DNA of 15,166 bases from Lacrimispora sp. 210928-DFI.3.58 (GCF_020554865.1 NZ_JAJCIC010000058.1:1-15166), one strand, 5' to 3'; positions 1-7,804 are shown, numbered from the stretch's first letter. Notes: generated by a model not told the origin, from the sequence alone. Numbers and translations are program-made.

Positions 1-83
1 CAGCATCTCTGCTTTTTAATTATTCAGTTGTAACACATGTATTGTAATCCTACAATTTGCCGCAGAAAAAACAGAAAATCTAT

Positions 84-113
84 CTGGCACAACCCACATA
101 GATATGCTATACT
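84..113 (+). promoter_or_regulatory. Sigma-A promoter of the DUF1846 gene, extended -10
   Basis: The -10 hexamer TATACT (108-113) is preceded by TG at 105-106, which is the extended -10 form TGnTATACT. A weak -35, CTGGCA (84-89), lies 18 bp upstream. The predicted transcript starts near 120, giving a leader of about 47 nt before the start codon at 167. This is read from the sequence only. Confidence 0.6.
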
Positions 114-166
114 AAATAATTATTTGTTCCTCACAAAACTTAATGAAGCGGGAGATCACAAAAGAC

Positions 167-1645
167 ATGAAAATCGGATTTGATAACGAAAAATATCTTA
201 CCATGCAGTCGGAGCATATCAAAGAACGTATCAGCCAGTTTGGAGACAAGCTGTATCTGGAATTTGGCGGGAAGCTGTTTGACGATTACCATGCATCCAG
301 GGTCCTTCCAGGCTTTGCACCGGACAGTAAGCTGCGCATGCTCCTTCAGCTGGCAGACCAGGCGGAGATCGTCATTGCCATCAGCGCCTCCGATATTGAA
401 AAAAACAAGGTCCGCCATGATCTGGGCATCACCTATGACGTGGATGTTCTCCGCCTGATACAGGAATTTCAGGACAAGGGACTCTATGTGGGAAGTGTGG
501 TCATCACCCAGTACAGCGGACAAAGCACTGCTGACCTGTTCAAGACCAAATTAGAGCACATGGGCATCAAGGTGTACCGCCACTACTGCATTGAGGGCTA
601 TCCCAGCAATGTGCCCCTGATCGTCAGCGATGAGGGCTATGGCAAGAATGATTATATCGAGACTACCAGGCCTCTTGTGATCATCACAGCTCCCGGTCCC
701 GGAAGCGGCAAGATGGCTACCTGCTTATCCCAGCTCTACCATGAGAACAAGCGGGGGATCAAGGCAGGCTACGCCAAATTTGAGACCTTCCCTATCTGGA
801 ACCTTCCATTAAAACATCCGGTAAACCTGGCCTACGAGGCGGCAACTGCCGACTTAAATGATGTAAACATGATCGACCCCTTCCATCTGGAGGCCTATGG
901 AAAGACAACGGTAAACTACAACCGTGATGTGGACATTTTCCCGGTGCTCAACGCCATCTTTGAGGGCATTTACGGCGCAAGCCCCTACAAATCCCCCACA
1001 GATATGGGCGTCAATATGGCCGGCTTCTGTATTGTGGACGATGATGCCTGCCGGGAGGCCTCCAACCAGGAGATCATCCGCCGCTACTACCATGCCTTAA
1101 ACCGCCTTGCAAAAGAGGAGGGCAATTCCGATGAGGTATACAAGATCAACCTTCTCATGAACCAGGCAAAGATCAAGCCGGAAATGCGCCCTGTGATCGC
1201 TCCCTGCTTAGAGCGCGCAAAGGAAAGAAAGGCTCCCGCAGCTGCCATGGAGCTTCCGGACGGCCGTATTGTGACAGGAAAGACCAGCAGCCTTTTAGGT
1301 GCCTCCGCTGCCCTTCTTCTAAACGCCATCAAGGAGCTGGGAAAGATTCCCCACGACACCCACCTGATCGCTCCTTCCGCCATTGAGCCAATACAAACCT
1401 TAAAGACCAATTACCTGGGCAGCAAAAACCCCAGGCTCCATACAGATGAGGTACTGATCGCCCTGTCTATGAGCGCCGCCACAGATGACATTGCGAAAAA
1501 GGCCCTGGCCCAGCTCCCCGTTCTCCGCGGCTGCCAGGTCCACACCTCCGTCATGCTGTCGGATGTGGATATTAAAATCTTTAAAAAACTGGGCGTAGAG
1601 CTGACCTCTGAGCCTGTGTATGAGCATAAAAAGCTGTATCACTAA
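167..1645 (+). CDS. UPF0371 / DUF1846 family protein
   Basis: The protein has 492 residues and belongs by recognition to the DUF1846 (UPF0371) family of soluble bacterial proteins of about 490-505 residues, whose biochemical role is unknown to me. The family N-terminus, MKIGFDNEKY followed by a QSEHIKERI-like stretch, begins at the ATG at 167. An in-frame ATG at 143 has no ribosome-binding site before it, whereas GGGAG at 150-154 precedes 167, if at a long 12-nt spacing, so I chose 167. A glycine-rich loop GPGSGKM lies at about residues 177-183. It resembles a Walker A motif but lacks the Ser/Thr after the Lys and the correctly spaced first Gly, so nucleotide binding is only a possibility. 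There is no signal peptide and no clear membrane segment. The gene is monocistronic, with its own promoter and terminator, and converges on the PTS operon. Family assignment is confident; function is not known. Confidence 0.9.
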   Translation: MKIGFDNEKYLTMQSEHIKERISQFGDKLYLEFGGKLFDDYHASRVLPGFAPDSKLRMLLQLADQAEIVIAISASDIEKNKVRHDLGITYDVDVLRLIQEFQDKGLYVGSVVITQYSGQSTADLFKTKLEHMGIKVYRHYCIEGYPSNVPLIVSDEGYGKNDYIETTRPLVIITAPGPGSGKMATCLSQLYHENKRGIKAGYAKFETFPIWNLPLKHPVNLAYEAATADLNDVNMIDPFHLEAYGKTTVNYNRDVDIFPVLNAIFEGIYGASPYKSPTDMGVNMAGFCIVDDDACREASNQEIIRRYYHALNRLAKEEGNSDEVYKINLLMNQAKIKPEMRPVIAPCLERAKERKAPAAAMELPDGRIVTGKTSSLLGASAALLLNAIKELGKIPHDTHLIAPSAIEPIQTLKTNYLGSKNPRLHTDEVLIALSMSAATDDIAKKALAQLPVLRGCQVHTSVMLSDVDIKIFKKLGVELTSEPVYEHKKLYH

Positions 1646-1667
1646 ATGCTCCTGTATCTATCCAAAC

Positions 1668-1713
1668 AGCAAACAGAGCTGCACACCTCAACGGGTATGC
1701 AGCTCTGTTTGCT
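1668..1713. terminator. Strong intrinsic terminator between convergent transcripts
   Basis: A perfect 16-bp inverted repeat (AGCAAACAGAGCTGCA at 1668-1683, its complement at 1698-1713) encloses a 14-nt loop. It lies 22 nt after the DUF1846 stop codon and is followed by ATTTTAA on the plus strand. It also lies 18 nt past the end of the PTS IID gene on the minus strand, where TGTTTGG follows. It therefore probably serves both transcripts, with the better U tract for the plus strand. Confidence 0.85.
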
Positions 1714-1731
1714 ATTTTAAATGATGGAAAA

Positions 1732-2544
1732 CTAGAAAAATCCAATCGCCACGCCGGCCATAGAAATGAGCACCAGAATACCCATAACCTTTAATGCAGA
1801 CACTCTCTTCTTTGCCATAAGCCACCAGCAGAATAGGATCCCAAACAATGTCAGCAGCTTCGGATAAATGCCGTTGAGAACATCATTTACCACTACCTGA
1901 GCCGCTTCATTTCCTGTGGCGATCACGAGCCCTGTGTTGATGGATACATAGGATGCACCTACACCGCCCACCACAATGCCTCCCAGAAGATTGAAGGCCT
2001 CGCGCACCCTCTGAGCAGCTTCACCTACGATCATGTTCACGGATTTCGTTCCCAGCTGATAGCCCTTCATAAATAAATAGTAGCTGGCAGCAGTAACGCT
2101 TACCATAAGGGTCACAATATAGAATATGGGACCTACCACGCTGCCTCCCTGTGACAGACCAATGGCAATACTTAAGAGCAGCGGAACTAACATACCAGGC
2201 ACCATGGCATCACCGATACCGGCCAGCGGTCCCATAAGTCCCAGCTTAATGCCGTTAATAACCTCATCATCGATAGCAGCTCCGTTTGCCCTTTCCTCCT
2301 CAAGGCCGCAGACCACGCCGTTGATAATGGTTCCCAGCTGAGGCTCCGTATTGTAGAAGGACGCATGGCGCTTCAGAGCCGCGATCTCCTCCTCCTTGTT
2401 TCCTCCGTACAGTTCCTTGATGACAGGGATCATGGAATCAGCAAAGCTGAAGGTCTCAAGCCACTGGAAGGACATGGAGGTTAGGTTACTTAAGAACCAG
2501 CGGAGCCAGCTTTCTCTCAATGCTTTTTTGCTTAACTTTTTCAT
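1732..2544 (-). CDS. PTS mannose-family transporter subunit IID
   Basis: This 270-residue protein is the IID subunit of a mannose-class phosphotransferase system, a membrane subunit found only in this PTS class that works with IIC as the sugar channel. The N-terminus (KKALRESWLRWFLSN... with SFQWLETFSFADSM) and the central GIKLGLMGPLAGIGDAM motif (about residues 102-118) are typical of IID. Hydrophobic segments follow at roughly 119-135, 138-157 and 185-210, and a last pair lies after 230. The length is close to the usual 270-285. It is the last gene of the operon. Its ATG overlaps the IIC stop codon as TAATG, with GGAGGAGG just upstream, so translation is probably coupled. Substrate specificity cannot be read from the sequence. 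Confidence 0.95.
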   Translation of the reverse strand: MKKLSKKALRESWLRWFLSNLTSMSFQWLETFSFADSMIPVIKELYGGNKEEEIAALKRHASFYNTEPQLGTIINGVVCGLEEERANGAAIDDEVINGIKLGLMGPLAGIGDAMVPGMLVPLLLSIAIGLSQGGSVVGPIFYIVTLMVSVTAASYYLFMKGYQLGTKSVNMIVGEAAQRVREAFNLLGGIVVGGVGASYVSINTGLVIATGNEAAQVVVNDVLNGIYPKLLTLFGILFCWWLMAKKRVSALKVMGILVLISMAGVAIGFF

Positions 2545-3362
2545 TATAATTCCTCCTCCATGTCGTCATTTGCCTGCACTTCAACTGCAGCTGTTTTCTT
2601 AGAATATACAAAGTGGCTGTATGCGAAAAATGCTCCAAAGATCGCCAGTGAGATCATATTGATGCCCATAGCTGCCACCAGAGTAAAGCCTACCAGGAAC
2701 CGGATCAGATCGATATTGATCTTTGTAACCTGCTTTAAGAGGATCGCTACTCCTACTGCCGGAAGCATTCCGCCCAGAACGGTCAGTGTCCGCATGATAA
2801 AGCTGTCAACAGGGAACATATCAATAATCTGGCTTGCAAGGCCCTGCCCCAGATAGAGGACTGCTACGGTAGGAATGACCCTATAAAGGAACTGAGTGAT
2901 CTGAGGCCCTACCCAGTGATTGAAGGCCAGGCTCTTATAATCTCCTGCTTCAATCGCCCGAACAGCTCTCGCGTTCCAGAAGGAGTTTGTCATCATCATG
3001 AAGTTGTGGAAAATGGTTCCAATTGCACCTACGGCTGTGGCAATGGCTACTGCGGACTCTACGGTTGCTCCGTTCTTAACGGTCAGGATGCCAAGTCCCA
3101 CGCCGATGTAGGCTGCCGCATTCAGATCCTGAGGCATCTGCCCGCCGGGCGTCACAAGGGCAATGAACACTACCTGAACTGCCACGCCCACAATGATGCC
3201 TGTCTGTACGTCTCCCAGGATCGCACCGATGAGGAAGCCTGAAACTAAGGGTCTTGACAAGGTATACCATCCGCCCGTAGTCCCGAAAAACCAAGGGCAT
3301 GACAGTGAACCCAGATACGATAAAATGCCGATCAATATTGCCTGTATTACGTTAATTTCCAT
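2544..3362 (-). CDS. PTS mannose-family transporter subunit IIC
   Basis: This 272-residue integral membrane protein is the IIC subunit of the mannose-class PTS, which together with IID forms the permease that accepts sugar for phosphorylation by IIB. Most of its length is hydrophobic segments. It carries the conserved stretch after the first helices, ALVTPGGQMPQDLNAAAYIG (about residues 68-87), typical of IIC. The length matches the family (about 265-270). The C-terminal tail ends in the acidic NDDMEEEL, and the GAG/GAA codons there also supply the ribosome-binding site of IID. It starts 13 nt after the IIB stop codon behind AGGAGG. The order IIA-IIB-IIC-IID is the usual one for separately encoded mannose-class systems. 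Confidence 0.95.
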   Translation of the reverse strand: MEINVIQAILIGILSYLGSLSCPWFFGTTGGWYTLSRPLVSGFLIGAILGDVQTGIIVGVAVQVVFIALVTPGGQMPQDLNAAAYIGVGLGILTVKNGATVESAVAIATAVGAIGTIFHNFMMMTNSFWNARAVRAIEAGDYKSLAFNHWVGPQITQFLYRVIPTVAVLYLGQGLASQIIDMFPVDSFIMRTLTVLGGMLPAVGVAILLKQVTKINIDLIRFLVGFTLVAAMGINMISLAIFGAFFAYSHFVYSKKTAAVEVQANDDMEEEL

Positions 3363-3375
3363 ACTGTCCTCCTAA

Positions 3376-3867
3376 TTATTTCATCAATTTTTCTCTTATG
3401 CTGCCCCACTCAACCTTTGTGACATCCGGCACCAGCTGAAACTCAATCTGATATCCGGCCTGATGGATCCGCTCATAAGCTTCCATATCTGCCTGCGTGA
3501 TATCCGCATTGCGGTTCACAGAGACCGTTCCGCTCTTTGCACTCTGGGGCCCCACATTCAGAAGCTTTTTCTCTGGCCTGAAACGGCTGTCTGTCAGAAT
3601 CTTCGCCATAGTCCCCGGTTCCTTTGTGATCAGAAAATACTTCTTTTCACTGTTCACTGCCTGTTCCATCTTTTCTAAGAACTGACTGTAGGTGTAGATC
3701 AGAGTCTTCTTCGTTGATGCAGCCTTGAGCGCTGCCTTCACCACCGGATTCGTGGCAGCTTCATCATTTACTGCAATAATCCCGTCACATGGGAACTCTG
3801 TAGACCAGCGTATAATGATCTGGCCATGTATGATCCTGTCGTCTACTCTCATAAAACTGATTGCCAT
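3376..3867 (-). CDS. PTS mannose-family subunit IIB
   Basis: This is a 163-residue cytoplasmic IIB phosphotransferase domain. Mannose-class IIB takes phosphate from IIA on a histidine and passes it to the incoming sugar. The N-terminal motif RVDDRIIHGQ contains the expected phospho-acceptor, His14. Downstream NVGP (about residues 108-111) and the C-terminal FQLVPD also fit the family. The length is normal for a stand-alone IIB (about 155-165). The gene lies 11 nt after IIA and starts behind GGAGGGG. Because IIA and IIB are separate proteins, the layout differs from enzymes such as ManX, where IIA and IIB are fused. Confidence 0.95.
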   Translation of the reverse strand: MAISFMRVDDRIIHGQIIIRWSTEFPCDGIIAVNDEAATNPVVKAALKAASTKKTLIYTYSQFLEKMEQAVNSEKKYFLITKEPGTMAKILTDSRFRPEKKLLNVGPQSAKSGTVSVNRNADITQADMEAYERIHQAGYQIEFQLVPDVTKVEWGSIREKLMK

Positions 3868-3878
3868 AATATCCCCTC

Positions 3879-4304
3879 CTATAATTCTTCTTCCTCTTCT
3901 CCGCCATCCTGAAACATCCGTATACTTTCCCGCGCCTCTCCTATAAACGCTGTAAGGGCCTCCTCTGTCACAGGCTGTGACTGGAATACCAGAGTCAGCA
4001 TAAGCGGAAGGTTCATTCCTGCTGTCACAAAGGCTTTGCCGGTCAGTCCCTTCTGCGCCAGCAGCTCGATGGAGGCTGTAAACGGTGAACCGCCCTGTAT
4101 ATCTGCCAGCACAAGTATCTGCTCTGCGCCCTTCAGCTCCTCCAGCTTCTGCGAAAGACGTTCGCGGAACTGCTCAATGCTGCATTCCTCATCCAGGCAC
4201 AGATAATCCAAATGCCCCAGATCACCTGCCACCATCCTCACTGCTCTTACCATCCCTTCAGCCATGCTGCCATGGCTGACGGCCAAGATCTGTATCTCTC
4301 CCAT
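3879..4304 (-). CDS. PTS mannose-family subunit IIA
   Basis: This 141-residue cytoplasmic protein is the IIA phosphocarrier that receives phosphate from HPr and donates it to IIB. The motif ILAVSHGSMAEG places the expected active-site His at residue 11. The conserved ADIQGGSP at about 67-74 carries the Asp (68) that pairs with that His in this fold. The C-terminus ends in an acidic run, GGEEEEEL, beyond the normal domain. Its codons are purine-rich and run into the ribosome-binding site of IIB, so the tail may partly reflect selection on the mRNA. The gene starts 80 nt after the HAD gene behind GGAGAGGAG. No terminator or convincing promoter is visible in that gap, so it is probably co-transcribed with the isomerase genes upstream. 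Confidence 0.95.
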   Translation of the reverse strand: MGEIQILAVSHGSMAEGMVRAVRMVAGDLGHLDYLCLDEECSIEQFRERLSQKLEELKGAEQILVLADIQGGSPFTASIELLAQKGLTGKAFVTAGMNLPLMLTLVFQSQPVTEEALTAFIGEARESIRMFQDGGEEEEEL

Positions 4305-4384
4305 ACTTTCTCCTCTCCATTATCTCATTGCTCTTCTCACCTTTTTGGTAGTGATGAGCATTTTGTGCATTACAGTTCAATACT

Positions 4385-5176
4385 TTATGTACGGAGCATA
4401 AAAAATTCCTGAAGATACCGAATTGCTCCGTCCTCTCCGACGCTTTTGCATACCGCTCTCGCTTTCTCTTTTACGCAGCCTGCCGCATTTTCCATCGCCA
4501 CCGGCCAGCCTACCATCTGAAACAGCTCCATATCATTCTGACCATCGCCAAAGCACATGGTCTCTGAACGCCGGAGTCCCAGATGATCCAATATTTCTCT
4601 GGCTCCTGTAGCCTTCGACACATTTTTTGAATAAGCTTCTATGGAATGCGTCTCCGGGGAATACATGCATTCCAAAGGCTTTAATATCTCCCGGCAGTTC
4701 TGCACCTGCTCCGGGTCCACATAAAGCTCCATCTTCATTACCTTATCCAGACAATCCGCTAACGGCTTCTCTATCAGAAAGCGCTCATCAAATAGATATT
4801 CTTTAAAATATGCAAGAAGACGGCTTCTTTTCCTGCTCATCCACGTGCCTCCCGGAATCTGAAGGGCATACTCCACGCCTTCCTCCTCTAGCTGCTCCGT
4901 GATGTGCCTCACAAGCTGTCCGGAAAGCATATGCGTTCCGATCTCCTCTCCATCTGCCCACACACTGGCTCCGTTGGCCAGAGCATAGCCCTGAAAGCCG
5001 GCCTCCCTAACAGATGGCGGCAGAAAGGAAACTGAACGCCCTGTTGCCACAAAAAGGTGGATGCCCTGCCCTTTTATCTTCTCCAATATCCTCCGTCCAT
5101 CCCCGGAAATACCATATTTTCCATGGGCGCAGTCAAGAAGGGTACCATCCAGGTCAAAGAAAACTGCTTTTATCAT
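4385..5176 (-). CDS. Cof-type HAD hydrolase, probable sugar-phosphate phosphatase
   Basis: The protein is 263 residues from the chosen start. It is a haloacid-dehalogenase superfamily phosphatase of the Cof (IIB cap) type. Motif I, FFDLDGTLLD, sits at residues 6-15 and supplies the nucleophile and acid/base aspartates. The late motif CFGDGQNDMELF supplies the Mg-binding acidic residues. A cap domain of about 100 residues lies between. A longer reading frame begins at 5236 but would overlap the upstream isomerase gene by 41 nt and add residues absent from the family. GGGGAG at 5182-5187 precedes two adjacent ATGs (5179, 5176), and the second has the better spacing (5 nt). The gene lies 19 nt after the isomerase gene. 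By context it may relieve sugar-phosphate build-up from the PTS. Cof-type enzymes are promiscuous, so the substrate is not assigned. Confidence 0.88.
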   Translation of the reverse strand: MIKAVFFDLDGTLLDCAHGKYGISGDGRRILEKIKGQGIHLFVATGRSVSFLPPSVREAGFQGYALANGASVWADGEEIGTHMLSGQLVRHITEQLEEEGVEYALQIPGGTWMSRKRSRLLAYFKEYLFDERFLIEKPLADCLDKVMKMELYVDPEQVQNCREILKPLECMYSPETHSIEAYSKNVSKATGAREILDHLGLRRSETMCFGDGQNDMELFQMVGWPVAMENAAGCVKEKARAVCKSVGEDGAIRYLQEFFMLRT

Positions 5177-5195
5177 CATTACTCCCCTGTTATTT

Positions 5196-6935
5196 TCAGC
5201 TCTGCTGTTTTCTGACATAAGCGCGGATAACGCCAATCGTTCCCTCTCCGGCAGAACGGATGCTGTACTCCTCTACTCCTGCAGGGATAATGAAAGTTTC
5301 TGCGTAGTGCACCGTAAAAGGCTCAAAGGCGCCTTTGGGACTCTCTACAATGGCCTCCTCTCCCTCCACCAGGTTCAGCATATTCACCGTATTCTCCGGA
5401 CGGATCACTGCCTGATTGCGGATCCAATACCGCCTTGTCTCGATAAACTCCAGCTCATGAAGGCCTGTGTGCTCCTCCTTGTAGTCCTGATTCTCCTCAA
5501 CCGTATAGACCGCATTCACCAGGTTTTCCTTCACCCACTCGGTTTTTCTGTCCCACTGGATGACCTGCCTTCCATGCTTCAGATGGACGGGCCTGGGCTT
5601 TCCGTCCAGTCCGACTCTTGCCCAGTCCCACAGCTTAAAGGTAAAAATATAGGGCGTGGCGCTGATCTCCAAAACCATGGAATTGGCTCCTGAGCAATGA
5701 CAGGTTCCGGCCGGGATCAGAAAATGGTCATGCTTTTTAGCCGGAAATTTATTGATAAATTTTTCCGCGTCAAACAGGCATTCTCCCCGGTTTGCCTTCT
5801 CAAGCTCTTCAAACATCTCCTCCGGCTCTGCCTCATCTGTCAGTCCCAGATACACACAGGCATCCTCCCCCGCATCCAGAAGATAGTAGCTCTCATCCTG
5901 AGTATAGGCCATGCCAAACTGCCTGTGGATATATTCCGTGAGGGGATGCACCTGCAGAGACAGATTCTGTCCTCCCATGGTATCCAGGAAATCAAAGCGG
6001 ATAGGGAATTCTGCGCCGAACCTTGCAAATACCTGCGGGCCCAGCAGCTTCTTTGGCTGATAAAGTACCAGGTCCATGGCAGGAAGCTCCAGCTTTCCGT
6101 TCCCAAAATCCAGAAGAATGGAATTTTCCTCCGGAACACCGTCAAAGCTCCAGGCAAAATTCTCCCGGTCCCTGTCAAGGCCGCAGACCTCCTTCATCCA
6201 CTGTCCGCCCCATACTCCCGGGTCGAAATACGGCACTGTGCGGAAGGGACGCTCCGTCATCTGGCACAGGCCCGCTCTCACGGCCTCGCCGGATACCATA
6301 ACCGGCTTCCCCCGCCTATTAGTATCCAGAAAATGATCGATTCTTTCAAAAATACGCTGTTTATATTTGTCAGCGATCCTCCACTCGATAAAGAATGCTC
6401 TCTTATATTTCCGCAGAGTATCCTCATCTGTGTTGGAGCAGTTAAAATTCGGCATCCCCTTCCGGTAACGGAGCTGTATTTCCCAGCGCGCCATATCAAG
6501 ATAGACCAGGGTGTCCGCCTCTGCCACAAGGCCTGCGCCGAATCCATAGACAACCGTCAGGCCCTTTGCCTGCTTTGCCTTCTCCTTTGCCCCCTTCAAA
6601 GCCTCCTCATTTAACAGATCCTCGATTTCTCCATAATACATTCTGCCAAATACACGGTCATCCGTCAGGTGGCTGCGCAGCTGCTCTGTGAGTTCGCTTT
6701 CTCCCTTAAACACTTCTTTCATCTGTATCAGATTGTCAGGCCTTAAGGCCCTCAACGCCTCCAGAACCTCCTCATCCCAGACACCCGGATATGTATCAAA
6801 GACAATGCAGTAATCCGCTCTGCCGCTCTCCCTGTACTCCTCTCTGAGAGCCGCCATAATATCGTCGTAGCCTTTCAACGCCCTTCCTTCCCATCCCTTC
6901 ACGGGAACGGAAGGGTATTTCTCATAGTTACCCAT
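5196..6935 (-). CDS. Two-domain class I mannose-6-phosphate isomerase
   Basis: This 579-residue protein is about twice the size of a simple bacterial ManA. The C-terminal part (about 285-579) is a cupin-type class I mannose-6-phosphate isomerase, which interconverts mannose-6-P and fructose-6-P. Candidate metal ligands are Gln328 and His330 in LSLQVHP, Glu348 in DESYYLLDA and His413 in PAGTCHCSG. The N-terminal part (about 1-230) is a separate domain with GLTVVYGFGAGLVAEADTLV and DMARWEIQLRYR. It vaguely recalls nucleoside-kinase-like folds but has no intact P-loop. A linker containing PYFDPGVWGGQWM joins the two. From memory, this long architecture also occurs in other gut Firmicutes and Bacteroidetes. 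The gene follows the cupin glucose-6-P isomerase by 66 nt, across an RNA hairpin. The isomerase call is good; the role of the N-terminal domain is unknown. Confidence 0.85.
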   Translation of the reverse strand: MGNYEKYPSVPVKGWEGRALKGYDDIMAALREEYRESGRADYCIVFDTYPGVWDEEVLEALRALRPDNLIQMKEVFKGESELTEQLRSHLTDDRVFGRMYYGEIEDLLNEEALKGAKEKAKQAKGLTVVYGFGAGLVAEADTLVYLDMARWEIQLRYRKGMPNFNCSNTDEDTLRKYKRAFFIEWRIADKYKQRIFERIDHFLDTNRRGKPVMVSGEAVRAGLCQMTERPFRTVPYFDPGVWGGQWMKEVCGLDRDRENFAWSFDGVPEENSILLDFGNGKLELPAMDLVLYQPKKLLGPQVFARFGAEFPIRFDFLDTMGGQNLSLQVHPLTEYIHRQFGMAYTQDESYYLLDAGEDACVYLGLTDEAEPEEMFEELEKANRGECLFDAEKFINKFPAKKHDHFLIPAGTCHCSGANSMVLEISATPYIFTFKLWDWARVGLDGKPRPVHLKHGRQVIQWDRKTEWVKENLVNAVYTVEENQDYKEEHTGLHELEFIETRRYWIRNQAVIRPENTVNMLNLVEGEEAIVESPKGAFEPFTVHYAETFIIPAGVEEYSIRSAGEGTIGVIRAYVRKQQS

Positions 6936-6954
6936 TACATTCTCTCCTTTTCTC

Positions 6955-7004
6955 TAGTATACTGACCACTTGCCAATCGTGCTCACCAAGCAGTCAGCAC
7001 ACTA
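6955..7004 (-). other. Intercistronic RNA hairpin between the two isomerase genes
   Basis: The arms TAGTGTGCTGAC (7004-6993, beginning with the TAG stop codon of the upstream gene) and GTCAGTATACTA (6966-6955) pair over 12 bp, with only two G-U wobbles. After a TG/TG internal loop, CTTG and CAAG add 4 bp. The wobbles work only in RNA from the minus strand; on the plus strand they would be A-C mismatches. No U tract follows, so it is not a standard terminator. A role in mRNA processing or stability, or in setting the ratio of the two enzymes, is an inference. Confidence 0.55.
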
Positions 7005-7778
7005 GGGCTCATAATCCCTCCAAAGCTCCGGATAATCCTGAGGCCTTGCAACAAACAGGAACAGATCCTTATCCTCCTGAAACTGCCGATAAACCGGCAC
7101 TCCAGGTCTTAAGCCAAAGTCCTCATAGGTCCTGGCCCTCTTGACTACCAGGCTGCCCCCCTGATAGGCAGGATTTGCCGTCCAGCCAATTCCGTCTGCT
7201 TCTGCTATGGGAAAGTATGCAATGCCGTTATGGCTTCTGACTGTCTCATAATCAAAGCCATAGTCGCGGACGCACCATGCTCCGAATGTCATATTCTTCG
7301 TCACATCGGCATTGACTGTAGCATGTACCCAGCCTGGCGGGACGATCACCACATCCCCGGCCGCCGCATGTACGGCATAGCATCTGCCAGGATCATCCGT
7401 TCCCCGCTGCTGCAGGTAGATAAATGCCTCTCCCTCCCATACCTCATATACCTCCGGGGTGGAGGCACCGCAGGATGAGCTCACTGCATGGATATGTCCC
7501 TGTGAACGGACCGGCTCCCGGCCAATGATCCCTGCTGCATAAGTAACGGCCCCGAATAACAGGTTTCTCTTTTCGATCTCTGCACGGTCCCCAGTCTCTC
7601 CAACATCCATCACGATTGCATACAAGTCCTGGGGCCCGCTGCAATTCCTGTCCGCAAGGGAGCTTCTGATGTCATCGAGCCTTCTGATCTCCGGTACCGG
7701 ACCAAACACGTTACTGCCGTATACAAAGCCCAGAGGATCTTTCTTGGCTGCAATCTCAAAACCCGGATCAAACTTCAT
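7002..7778 (-). CDS. Cupin-type (archaeal-type) glucose-6-phosphate isomerase
   Basis: This 258-residue protein belongs to the cupin glucose-6-phosphate isomerase family, first known from archaea such as Pyrococcus and unrelated to the ordinary SIS-fold Pgi. It would interconvert glucose-6-P and fructose-6-P. The metal site is visible: GHIH with His95 and His97, Glu109 in PEVYEVWEGE, and His152 in VPPGWVHATVN. It is longer than the archaeal enzymes (about 190), with extra residues at both ends. It is the first gene of the PTS operon, with an excellent ribosome-binding site (AAAGGAGG, 5 nt spacing) behind a leader of about 100 nt carrying two regulator operators and a cre-like site. Presence in a PTS operon beside a mannose-6-P isomerase suggests that aldose-6-phosphates are funnelled to fructose-6-P. 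Activity on another aldose phosphate cannot be excluded. Confidence 0.85.
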   Translation of the reverse strand: MKFDPGFEIAAKKDPLGFVYGSNVFGPVPEIRRLDDIRSSLADRNCSGPQDLYAIVMDVGETGDRAEIEKRNLLFGAVTYAAGIIGREPVRSQGHIHAVSSSCGASTPEVYEVWEGEAFIYLQQRGTDDPGRCYAVHAAAGDVVIVPPGWVHATVNADVTKNMTFGAWCVRDYGFDYETVRSHNGIAYFPIAEADGIGWTANPAYQGGSLVVKRARTYEDFGLRPGVPVYRQFQEDKDLFLFVARPQDYPELWRDYEP

Positions 7779-7804
7779 GTTTTCCTCCTTTCGAAATTGA
7801 TATA

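Noticed and set aside
1..20. AGCA-TCTC-TGCT followed by Ts at the left edge, as a terminator of a preceding plus-strand gene.
   Set aside because: Only four base pairs are visible; too weak to call.
41..56. Inverted repeat ATTGTA ATCC TACAAT upstream of the DUF1846 promoter.
   Set aside because: Short, AT-rich and unique in the window; it could be chance and has no linked regulator.
4320..4370. A 16-codon frame in the gap between the HAD gene and PTS IIA on the minus strand.
   Set aside because: No ribosome-binding site precedes it and its composition is unremarkable; not supported as a gene.
4305..4384. Possible internal promoter or terminator in the 80-nt gap before PTS IIA.
   Set aside because: A TTGAAC is present but no -10 element at the right distance, and there is no stable stem with a U tract.
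5177..5236. Longer N-terminus for the HAD hydrolase.
   Set aside because: It would overlap the upstream gene, and the family start (MIKAVFFDLDGTL) lies at the later ATG with a ribosome-binding site.
5697..6614. A 305-codon plus-strand open frame opposite the mannose-6-phosphate isomerase gene.
   Set aside because: It is antisense to a well-supported gene, has no recognisable motifs and no ribosome-binding site; a shadow frame.
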